Shown: positions 16,794-24,979 of the stretch, in pieces
Position numbering within the stretch: position 1 is the first letter of the stretch
How the letters are laid out: each line of letters opens with the position of its first letter
Assembly (NCBI RefSeq): GCF_004364635.1
Contig: NZ_SOAX01000003.1
Span: 125,538-189,537 of the forward strand
Direction: 5' to 3'
Length of the DNA stretch: 64,000 nt
Source of the DNA: Halospina denitrificans
GTDB lineage: Bacteria; Pseudomonadota; Gammaproteobacteria; Pseudomonadales; Oleiphilaceae
The notes under the pieces: generated by a model
The model's input: the letters and a program-made list of their open reading frames with translations, nothing else
Database searches by the model: none
What the model was told of the DNA's origin: nothing
Made by a program: the position numbers and the translations under genes

Positions 16794-16931
16794 ACTCACA
16801 CCTCTTGGCATTCACTGGGAATCAACGGGCAGTATAACGGACGCGCTGCTCTGAATCCTCCGCTGAATCGTAAAACGGCGCCTGTTATAGGATTGTGAAA
16901 CTTACAGGTCGCACCGGCAAGAGGCAATCCC

Positions 16932-19900
16932 TCAATCCGTGCTCCGTCTGAGTCTCAGCACGGAAACCGTCAGTGCGGGCAGGAAGGTAACAGTTACCAG
17001 CGTGGCGCCCAGCAGACCAAACAGCACAATGGCCCCCACACCCCGATAGAGCTCGGTACCCTCACCGGGCATGAACACCAGCGGTGCCAGCCCGAAGGCC
17101 GTTGTAAGCGTGGTCATGGCAATGGGCCGGAGCCGATACTCAACCGCTCGCCTCACCGCCTCAGCCGCGGTTATACCCTGTTCACGGAGGTTCCGGCGGG
17201 CCTGGTCCACCACCAGGATGGGGTTGTTCACCACCGTTCCGAGGAGAATCAGGAAGCCCAGCATCGTGATCATGTCAAAGGGCTGGCGGATGGGCTGAAG
17301 CCCGAGCAGCGGCAGGACACCCTGGCCGACGAGGTTCATCAGCACAAGGCCGACAATGCCGCCCGCAATGCCCAGCGGTACCGTGGTCATGATCAGCAGC
17401 GGGTAGCCCCAGTGGGCGAAAATCGCGACCAGCAACAGATAGACAATGGCCAGTGCGATCATGAAGTTGCCGCTCAGGGCGTCCCGCGTCGCCTCCATCT
17501 GCGTACTGGCCCCCGACAGCGAGACACTGACGCCGGAAGGCCACTCCCCGCTGGTCCGCAGCTCCTCCAGGAGCGCCTCCCGCACCCGCTCGACACCGGA
17601 TTCAAGGGGCACGTCCGGCGGCGGAATGATATTGAGCGTAACAGTCCGCTGCCCATCCACACGGCGGACCGTGCTGGTATCCACCGTCTCCTCGATCCGG
17701 GCCAGGGAGGACAGCGGCAGTGTTCCACCCGCCGGCGTGTGGATGCTGATTTCGGAGAGCCGGCTGAGTTGCGGGTCCTTGCCCGCCTCCCCATAAACGT
17801 AGAGGTCGATCTTGTCGTCGCCCAGGAAGAAATCATCCACGTAGCTGCCCTCGGTCAATGCCGCTACCGCAAAACCGATGGCGTCCGTATCCAGCCCGAC
17901 TTCCTCCGCGCGCTCATAATCAGGCCTCACTTCGACCAGCGGCTGGGCCAGGGTCAGCGTCGACGGCTGGCTGTCGATGCGGGGGTTGTCGAAGATCTCG
18001 CCGGCGCGCTGATAGGCGCTGTTGGCGGCTTTATAGACGGATTGCAGGTCCGGTCCGGAAATATCCAGGTTGATGCTTCGTGTGCCCCCGTCATTACCGG
18101 AGATGATGGACCCCTTGGCGGCAAAGGCGCGCATGCCCGGGAAGGTCTCATACACGCGGGTGATCTCGTCCATCAGCGCCTGGATGTCATCCGGATCAAC
18201 GGTCTCGGCGATGATGCGGATACCGCCCGGCTCGACGCTCAGGTTCAGGTAGGCCATGGGGGGCACCCGGGTCTCGCCAGCCTCATAGGCCGCACGATCC
18301 GCCTGGACATGGGGAAGGAAGTGGTCCTCAACCTCCTCGGCAATCCCCTGCATTTCCCCCAGGTTGTAACCGGGCGGCGCGGACATGGAGGCGAAGGTCT
18401 TGGGCTCCTCCCCTTCCGGCAGGTACTCCGAGGGCGGAGTCAGGAAAACCAGTATGGCGGCCGAGCCGACCACGGTGAGCACAATGGCCCCCAGTGAACG
18501 GGGCGAGGACGCGACCAGCCAACGGACCTGCGCCAGACAGAGACGCATCCAGCGGGGGTTGCGCCCCCCATTGCCTTCCTCCGGCTGCTCATTGCGGGCG
18601 CCGAAACTAAGGCGCGCGCTCAGCATCGGAATGAGCGTGATGGCCACGAGCATGGAGGCGACAATGGCGCTGCTGATGGCGATGGCAACGTCCGAGTAGA
18701 GCTGGCCGGCCTCTTCTTCCACGAACAGGATGGGCAGGAATACCAGAACCGTGGTCATCGTAGACGCCAGGACCGCCGGCCAGACCTCCTGCACACCCTT
18801 GAGCGCGGACTCGAAGCGGTCGAGCCCCAGACGGCGATACCGTTCAATGTTCTCCAGAACCACGATGCTGTTGTCGATGGTCATGCCAAGCGCGAAAGCC
18901 ACTCCGGCCAGCGAAATGACGTTGACCGTCCGTCCGGTGACCATCAGGCCAAGGAAACCGGCGATGGCACACAGTGGAATGCCGATCACACCCACCAGGG
19001 TGGCCGTCGCCGAGCGCAGGAAGATAAACATGACCAGGGTCGCGAGCACGGCGCCAATACCCAGGTTGGTCCAGACGTTGCCGATGGAAGCCTGCACATA
19101 GCGCGCATCATCGGCGTTCAGGGACAGCTGCAGGCCCCGGGGCTCCAGTACCTCCTCGTTGATGGCCGCTACTTCCTCCAGCATGTCCTCCTTGATGGCA
19201 ATGACATTGGAGCCGCTCTCCCGACGGACAGAGAGGCTGATCACGCGGTTGCCATTGAGGTAGGAATTCTGCCGGATGCGCGAATGCCCCTGCTCGACAC
19301 TGGCCACGTCGCCCAGGCGCAGCACCGCGTCACCCTGGCGGGACAGGATCAGCGACTCCAGGTCCTCGGCTGAATTGAACCGCCCGACCGTCCGCAACAG
19401 ATAGCGTCGCTTGCCGGCGTCCACCTCTCCGCCGGAAATATCCTGGTTGCGCGCGCGGATGGCATCCCGGACGTCGGTCATCCCCAACCCGTAGCGGCTC
19501 AGGGCCTTCTCATCCACCCGCACCTGCATCTGACGATCCGCACCGCCCCCCACCTGAACCTCGGAGACACCCTGAACGCTCTCCATGCGGGGACGGACCT
19601 GGTCCTCGACGAAGTCCTTCATCATCACGATGTCGAGCTGGCGCGGGTTGCCCGGCAGGGTCGAGACCCGGAAATACATGAACGCGTTGGAGGAAAACGA
19701 GGTGGCCACGATCCGGGGCTCGTCCACGTTCCGGGGGTAATCCGGGACCTGGCTCAAGGCATTGTTCACATCGATCAGCGTCTCGGTGATATCGACGCCA
19801 AAGGGGAACTCCAGCTCGATCTCGGCGGAGCCGCTGGAGGCCGTCGCCTCCATGCGGCTCAGGTTGGGGATGTTGCGGAGAAAACGCTCCTGCTCAACGA

Positions 19901-20087
19901 GGATATCCTTCTCGATATCCTGGGGTGTTGCCCCCGGCCAGCTGGTTTCCACAGTGACCGTGCGCACTTCCAGGTCCGGAATCATCTGTACAGGAATGCG
20001 CAGGGCCGCGGCCGCGCCCAGGATCGCAACAATCAGGGCGACAACTGTGACCAGGGTCCCCTGTCGGATAATGGCGGAGAACATCAA
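16932..20087 (-). CDS. RND-family efflux permease (HAE1/AcrB-like)
   Basis: The 1051-residue inner-membrane proton antiporter is the usual size for HAE-type RND pumps. Visible are the first helix TLVTVVALIVAILGAAAAL, VQMIPDLEVRTVTVETSWPG, TM4 motif GMTIDNSIVVLENIERYRRLG with the proton-relay acidic residue, and the second-repeat counterpart MLGFLILLGTVVNNPILVVDQAR. The start overlaps the adaptor stop by four bases. No outer-membrane TolC-type channel is nearby, so it must borrow one. Sequence alone does not distinguish drug, metal or lipid-type substrates; the DNSIV motif is not the metal-pump (HME) signature. Confidence 0.93.
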   Translation of the reverse strand: MMFSAIIRQGTLVTVVALIVAILGAAAALRIPVQMIPDLEVRTVTVETSWPGATPQDIEKDILVEQERFLRNIPNLSRMEATASSGSAEIELEFPFGVDITETLIDVNNALSQVPDYPRNVDEPRIVATSFSSNAFMYFRVSTLPGNPRQLDIVMMKDFVEDQVRPRMESVQGVSEVQVGGGADRQMQVRVDEKALSRYGLGMTDVRDAIRARNQDISGGEVDAGKRRYLLRTVGRFNSAEDLESLILSRQGDAVLRLGDVASVEQGHSRIRQNSYLNGNRVISLSVRRESGSNVIAIKEDMLEEVAAINEEVLEPRGLQLSLNADDARYVQASIGNVWTNLGIGAVLATLVMFIFLRSATATLVGVIGIPLCAIAGFLGLMVTGRTVNVISLAGVAFALGMTIDNSIVVLENIERYRRLGLDRFESALKGVQEVWPAVLASTMTTVLVFLPILFVEEEAGQLYSDVAIAISSAIVASMLVAITLIPMLSARLSFGARNEQPEEGNGGRNPRWMRLCLAQVRWLVASSPRSLGAIVLTVVGSAAILVFLTPPSEYLPEGEEPKTFASMSAPPGYNLGEMQGIAEEVEDHFLPHVQADRAAYEAGETRVPPMAYLNLSVEPGGIRIIAETVDPDDIQALMDEITRVYETFPGMRAFAAKGSIISGNDGGTRSINLDISGPDLQSVYKAANSAYQRAGEIFDNPRIDSQPSTLTLAQPLVEVRPDYERAEEVGLDTDAIGFAVAALTEGSYVDDFFLGDDKIDLYVYGEAGKDPQLSRLSEISIHTPAGGTLPLSSLARIEETVDTSTVRRVDGQRTVTLNIIPPPDVPLESGVERVREALLEELRTSGEWPSGVSVSLSGASTQMEATRDALSGNFMIALAIVYLLLVAIFAHWGYPLLIMTTVPLGIAGGIVGLVLMNLVGQGVLPLLGLQPIRQPFDMITMLGFLILLGTVVNNPILVVDQARRNLREQGITAAEAVRRAVEYRLRPIAMTTLTTAFGLAPLVFMPGEGTELYRGVGAIVLFGLLGATLVTVTFLPALTVSVLRLRRSTD

Positions 20088-21175
20088 TCAGCCTCCGGTT
20101 CCGCCAGCCGAACCGTCATGCCGGGCTCAAGCGACTCATTGCCCCGGACGATCACCCGCTCTCCCGCGCTCAGGCCTTCCGTAACAATGACGTTATCCTC
20201 ATAACGGGCCGCCACGGAGACCCGTTCTTCGCGAATGGCATAGCCCTGATCCGACGCCTCACCCAGAACCCAGACGGTAACCCGGCCCTCCGGGTAGCGG
20301 TTAAGCGCATCGCGCGGCACCCCAATGCCCTCCCTCCCGGTAGGGAAACGGAGTTTACCGGTAACCGTCATGCCGGGAGAAAGATCACCGGGTTCATCGG
20401 GGCGCGCCCGCAGCATGAAGGTGCGCAGCTGGGGGTCAACCACCCCGACGCGCGAATGGATGGGAATACGGCGGTTGTCGCCACTGGAAGTGAGGATCAG
20501 CTCCGCCTCGCTTTCGCGGCCGAAATAGGACTGGGGAACCTGGAAATCCAGGTATAGATTGTCTGTATCCACAAGGGTCAGGAGCGTATCGCCGGGATCG
20601 ACCCATTCCCCCGGGTCACTCGAACGCATGCTTATAACACCGCTGAATGGCGCGGTAATCCGGTGGCGGGTCACCCGGGCCTGCTGACGCTTTTCGTCGG
20701 CCTCAAGCCGTGCCAGTCGGGCCTCAGCCTGGGCCTTCTCGCTTTCGCGGGTACTCACCTCGGTTGCGGCAATATTGCGACCTTCGCCTACGGAGCGCGC
20801 CTCCCTGACGCGACGTTCCGCATCCTCCAGCGCGGCGCGCGCCTCACGCGTGCTGGCACGCGCGCTCTCCAGACTGAGCGATTCCAGCTCATCGTCCAGG
20901 CGCACCAGAAGATCGCCCTCCTCGACGCGGTCCCCGGCCTCCACCTGGACTACCTCAATCTGTCCGCTCACAGCAGCCGAGAGGGAGGAACGCCGCAGGG
21001 CGGTTACCGTGCCGTTGACCACTGTCTCGCGGATGATCTCTGCCGTGTTTACGGCACTGGTGCGCACCTTGGGTCCTTCACTGGCCCCTGTCCGGGGCGC
21101 TATCATCACCGCGGCCAGGACCAGGGCTAACGGCCACGCCCACCGACGGGCTCCTTGTTCAATCATTGCACGCAT
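20084..21175 (-). CDS. RND efflux periplasmic adaptor (membrane fusion protein)
   Basis: The ~363-residue protein has an N-terminal signal/anchor (WAWPLALVLAAVMIAP), a barrel-sandwich segment (LSAAVSGQIEVVQVEAGDRVEEGD), an alpha-hairpin (residues ~100-180, rich in Ala/Glu/Arg heptads) and returning lipoyl half (RITAPFSGVISMRSSDPGEWV). The beta-barrel is followed by the membrane-proximal domain (YEDNVIVTEGLSAGERVIVRG). It bridges the downstream RND permease to an outer-membrane channel. The start at 21175 is a choice between two close ATG codons (21175 and 21166). It is 60 bases downstream of the flavoenzyme gene on the same strand, so the run may be one operon. Confidence 0.9.
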   Translation of the reverse strand: MRAMIEQGARRWAWPLALVLAAVMIAPRTGASEGPKVRTSAVNTAEIIRETVVNGTVTALRRSSLSAAVSGQIEVVQVEAGDRVEEGDLLVRLDDELESLSLESARASTREARAALEDAERRVREARSVGEGRNIAATEVSTRESEKAQAEARLARLEADEKRQQARVTRHRITAPFSGVISMRSSDPGEWVDPGDTLLTLVDTDNLYLDFQVPQSYFGRESEAELILTSSGDNRRIPIHSRVGVVDPQLRTFMLRARPDEPGDLSPGMTVTGKLRFPTGREGIGVPRDALNRYPEGRVTVWVLGEASDQGYAIREERVSVAARYEDNVIVTEGLSAGERVIVRGNESLEPGMTVRLAEPEAD

Positions 21176-21235
21176 CCTGTCCGGTTTTACGTTCACGCAC
21201 CCCAATCAACAAAGGTCTACGTGCAAAACCTGGAG

Positions 21236-22522
21236 CTAGACCAGCGTATCCGGGGTTATTTCGCTGATGGAGCGGCACCCGGCAAGACCCATGGTCAGCT
21301 CAAAGTCCGTCTTGAAATTGCGGATTACCTCCCGCGCACCGTCCTCACCGTCCAGTGCCAGCCCGTAAACCCAGGGACGACCAAGGCCCACGGCAGTAGC
21401 GCCGAGCGCCAGCGCCTTGAACACATCGGCACCCCCGCGGATACCGCTGTCCATGATCACCGGGATCTTACCCTCCACCGCTTCAACCACGCGCGGCAGC
21501 ATTTCAAAGCTCGATACTGAGCCGTCCACCTGACGGCCTCCATGATTGGAGACAATCACGCCGTCCATCCCATAATCCCGGGCCTTGCGCGCGTCGTCCG
21601 GATGCAGGATGCCCTTGAGCAGAATCGGCAGGCGCGTGTGATCACGCAGCATGCTGAGATCTTCCCAAGTGAGCGACGGGCGGGAATAGACGTTGATGAA
21701 CTCCTGCACCGCCGCCCTCGCCTTGCCGGAACGCAGGCCTTCAAGGGTGCTTCCGGGCCAGGACTGGCCGATTTCCCTGAGGGCCTTCAGCGTCTCCAGG
21801 GTGACCCTAGGCTTGGGCGCCTCATCATCCTGCTCGGTAATCGCCTTTTCCAGCCGTTTCAGGAAGACCGGATCGCTGGTGTACTGGGCGATTCCCTTGC
21901 CGCGCAGGAACGGCAGATACGCCAGATCCAGGTCCCGGGTTCGCCAGCCCAGCATGGTCGTATCCAGGGTCACGACAATGGCTTCGCAGCCGCAGGCCTC
22001 GGCGCGGGAAACCAGGCTCTTCACCAGGTCATCGGACTTACTCCAGTAGAGCTGGAACCATCGGGGGCCCTCGCCCATGGCCTCGGCAACCGTCTCCATG
22101 GGCTGGGAGGCCTGGTTCGAGAAGATCATGGGAACCTCCTCAGCGGCAGCCGCCCGTCCCACCGACTCATCCCCGTGAGGGTCCACCATTTCCAGCACAC
22201 CAATCGGGCTGAGCAGGAAGGGACTCGGCAAACGCCGGCCGAAGAGCGTCACGCTGGTGTCCCGCTCGCTGACGTCGTTCAGCATCCGGGGCAGTATGCG
22301 CCGTTCGCGGAATGCCTGCCTATTGCTGTCCATGCTGGTCTCGTGACCCGCGCCGCCGGCAATGTAAGCAAAGGCTTCCGGGGACATGGCCCGTTCCGCC
22401 CGGCGCTCAAGCTCGTCACTGTCAATCGGGACCATGGGGCGGTCGCCGCTCAGACCCTTGAGGTAGATCTCACGCTGGCGGTCCAGCGTGGGGATGATGC
22501 CGTCATTCTTGTTGTTGGCCAT
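21236..22522 (-). CDS. FMN-dependent alpha-hydroxy-acid oxidase, lactate 2-monooxygenase-like
   Basis: The 428-residue TIM-barrel flavoenzyme has the family active-site segment VSNHGGRQVDG and the phosphate-binding segments DSGIRGGADVFKALALGA and VGLGRPW. The segments YIAGGAGHE, LDTTMLGWRTRDL and PFLRGKGIAQYTSDPVF match what I recall of mycobacterial lactate 2-monooxygenase better than glycolate oxidase or LldD. It would oxidise an L-2-hydroxy acid with O2. The true substrate is unknown. The start at 22522 begins MANNKNDG; an upstream frame has no family similarity. TauE-type permease and aminotransferase genes are upstream in the same direction. Confidence 0.85.
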   Translation of the reverse strand: MANNKNDGIIPTLDRQREIYLKGLSGDRPMVPIDSDELERRAERAMSPEAFAYIAGGAGHETSMDSNRQAFRERRILPRMLNDVSERDTSVTLFGRRLPSPFLLSPIGVLEMVDPHGDESVGRAAAAEEVPMIFSNQASQPMETVAEAMGEGPRWFQLYWSKSDDLVKSLVSRAEACGCEAIVVTLDTTMLGWRTRDLDLAYLPFLRGKGIAQYTSDPVFLKRLEKAITEQDDEAPKPRVTLETLKALREIGQSWPGSTLEGLRSGKARAAVQEFINVYSRPSLTWEDLSMLRDHTRLPILLKGILHPDDARKARDYGMDGVIVSNHGGRQVDGSVSSFEMLPRVVEAVEGKIPVIMDSGIRGGADVFKALALGATAVGLGRPWVYGLALDGEDGAREVIRNFKTDFELTMGLAGCRSISEITPDTLV

Positions 22523-22591
22523 GGGTTCTGGTTCCCTCGACTGGTTGTTTGGCACTGACCATAGCACTTTGATCCGCCCGGATTAAGTGCC

Positions 22592-23341
22592 TCAGGAAAG
22601 GGCCTGCCAGACCAGTCTCAGCGCCAGAAGTGTCAGGATAATCGTGAACAGGCGCTGGAATACCCGGTTGCTCATGCGGTTAACCAACCGCAGCCCCAGC
22701 CAGGTGCCGATAAGGCCGCAACCGATCATGGCCAGGACCCAGACAATCCACTCCGTGAATACAAAACCGGCAAACCCGAAAACCAGGATCTTGGGGAGGT
22801 GCTGGAGCGTCATTGCGCCTGAGAAGGTGGCGATGGTGCGGAAACGGTCCGTATGGAGCTGCTTGATGAAGGCGGCCACCAGCGGGCCGGTCGCTCCGAC
22901 GAAGAGGGTGATGAAACTGGTAAGGGTCGATGCGAGAAAAATGCCGGGTTTGCCCAGGGCCGACTTCGGGATGGGCGGTCCCCAGCACAGCCACAGAATA
23001 AACCCGGCAATGGTGAGCTGCCACGCTGATTCCGGAAGCCGGACCAGAACCAGGGCGCCGGCCGCCATCCCAAGAACCACACCGGGCGCAAAAGCCGCCA
23101 GCACGCCCCAGTCCACCTTCCGCCAGGTCATGGCGAAGCGGCCGCTGTTGGAACCCAGCTGGATCAGCCCGTGGACCGGCACAATGGCCACCGGCGGCAG
23201 CCAGAGGGCCATGATCCCGAGCAGCAATACCCCACCCCCGGCGCCGAAAGCGGCCGTTATCATGGAGGTGAAAACGGACGCCAGCAGCAACAGGGCAGCC
23301 ACCAGAGGAGGCAGCCCGGGTGGAATCAGGACCTCAAGCAT
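22592..23341 (-). CDS. TauE/SafE-family sulfite/organoanion permease
   Basis: The 249-residue integral membrane protein has about eight hydrophobic segments and the TauE/SafE repeats (AAFGAGGGVLLLGIMALWLPPVAIVPVHGLIQLGSN; LTSFITLFVGATGPLVAAF). Family members export sulfite, sulfoacetate or other small anions and are annotated broadly. It is 9 bases downstream of the class V aminotransferase and 69 bases upstream of the hydroxy-acid oxidase, suggesting one transcript and possibly export of the product or by-product of these enzymes (inference). Confidence 0.88.
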   Translation of the reverse strand: MLEVLIPPGLPPLVAALLLLASVFTSMITAAFGAGGGVLLLGIMALWLPPVAIVPVHGLIQLGSNSGRFAMTWRKVDWGVLAAFAPGVVLGMAAGALVLVRLPESAWQLTIAGFILWLCWGPPIPKSALGKPGIFLASTLTSFITLFVGATGPLVAAFIKQLHTDRFRTIATFSGAMTLQHLPKILVFGFAGFVFTEWIVWVLAMIGCGLIGTWLGLRLVNRMSNRVFQRLFTIILTLLALRLVWQALS

Positions 23342-23350
23342 GGCCCCTGT

Positions 23351-24478
23351 CTACAGCAGCGCGTCCAGTGCTTCACTGAGGTAATCCACGCTGCGATCGA
23401 TATTGCGCAGCTTGTCCAGGCCGAAGAGCCCGATACGGAAAGTCTTGTAATCGTCCGGCTCATCACAGGCCAGCGGCACGCCGGCGGCCGTCTGGAGCCC
23501 CTGGGCAATGAAACCACTGCCCTTGTGGAGGTCATCACGCCCGGTATAGAGGACCACCACACCCGGCGCCTCAAAGCCTTCAGCGGCAACGCTGGTAAAG
23601 CCCCGCTCGGCGAACATGGCCCGTACGCGACGACCCAGTTCCAGCTGGCGTTCGCGGGTTTTCTCGAGGCCGTCGTTAACCGTCTCCAGCATGGCATCGC
23701 GGAACTGCGCCAGTGCATCCGTGGGCATGGTGGCGTGATAGGCATGCCCGCCGCCCTCATAGGCCTGCATGATGCCGTGCCACTTCTTGAGGTCGCACGC
23801 AAAGCTGCTGCTCGTCGTCGCCTCAAGACGCTCCAGCCCGCGTTGGCTCAGCATGACCAGTGCGGCGCAGGGAGACGCGCTCCAGCCCTTCTGCGGCGCG
23901 CTGATCAGCACGTCGGCGCCGACGGCTTTCATGTCCACCCAGAGCGCGCCGGAGGCCACGCAGTCCAGTACAAAGAGACCGCCCACCTCATGGGTCGCGT
24001 CCGCAACCTGTTTCAGGTAATCGTCGGGCAGCAGCAGACCCGCAGCGGTCTCCACATGCGGAGCAAAGACAACGCCCGGCTTGTTCGCGCGGATCGACTC
24101 CACCACCTCTTCAACCGGCGCGGGGCGGAACGGCTGCTGGCTGCCTTCCTGGAGCGGCCGTGCCTTGTGCACGGTGGTGTTTTCCGCGATCCGTCCCGCA
24201 TCCAGAATCTGGCTCCAGCGATAGCTGAACCAGCCATTGCGCACCACCAGGCAGGACTCGCCGTTGGCAAACTGGCGAGCCACGGCCTCCATGCCATAGC
24301 TCCCGCCCCCGGGCACCACGATAGTGGCGTCCGCGTTGTAGACACTTTTCAAGGTGCTTGAGATGTCATTCATAACCCCCTGGAATTCCTTGGACATATG
24401 ATTCAGGGAGCGGTCGTTGAACACCACCGAATATTCCAGCAGTCCTTCCGGGTCAACGATCGGAATCTGTTTCGACAT
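23351..24478 (-). CDS. Class V PLP-dependent aminotransferase (alanine-glyoxylate/serine-pyruvate type)
   Basis: The 375-residue fold-type I aminotransferase has a glycine-rich PLP phosphate loop (VVPGGGSYGMEAVAR), the aspartate that contacts the pyridine nitrogen (FVLDCVASGALW) and the Schiff-base lysine in ISAPQKGWSASP. The family includes alanine-glyoxylate, serine-pyruvate and 2-aminoethylphosphonate transaminases. Paired with a 2-hydroxy-acid oxidase it could take the resulting 2-oxo acid to an amino acid. The start at 24478 (MSKQIPIVDPEG) is preferred to 24508 by fit to the family N terminus. Confidence 0.88.
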   Translation of the reverse strand: MSKQIPIVDPEGLLEYSVVFNDRSLNHMSKEFQGVMNDISSTLKSVYNADATIVVPGGGSYGMEAVARQFANGESCLVVRNGWFSYRWSQILDAGRIAENTTVHKARPLQEGSQQPFRPAPVEEVVESIRANKPGVVFAPHVETAAGLLLPDDYLKQVADATHEVGGLFVLDCVASGALWVDMKAVGADVLISAPQKGWSASPCAALVMLSQRGLERLEATTSSSFACDLKKWHGIMQAYEGGGHAYHATMPTDALAQFRDAMLETVNDGLEKTRERQLELGRRVRAMFAERGFTSVAAEGFEAPGVVVLYTGRDDLHKGSGFIAQGLQTAAGVPLACDEPDDYKTFRIGLFGLDKLRNIDRSVDYLSEALDALL

Positions 24479-24568
24479 CGCTAGGGCACTCCTGTTGTCG
24501 TTGTTCAAAGTCGGCCTGTTTTAACATGTTCCGCCTTTTCACTCCACTTCCGGACCCCGCCCCACGCA

Positions 24569-24597
24569 TTCACAGGCGCCCTGCCAATCGTTACAAT
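24569..24597 (+). promoter_or_regulatory. Sigma-70-type promoter for tRNA-Ser
   Basis: TTCACA (24569-24574) and TACAAT (24592-24597) are separated by 17 bases. The expected transcription start is about ten bases before the mature tRNA 5' end at 24615. Confidence 0.65.
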
Positions 24598-24614
24598 GCG
24601 CGCTCCCCGGCTCC

Positions 24615-24878
<264 letters not shown>

Positions 24879-24979
24879 AACAAAGCCCACCCCCACTTCC
24901 CTGATTCACATCATTGCGTCCCCGCCTCCAATATGGTCAATTCAGTCATTGCTAATAGACCACCAGACACCGGAATCCG

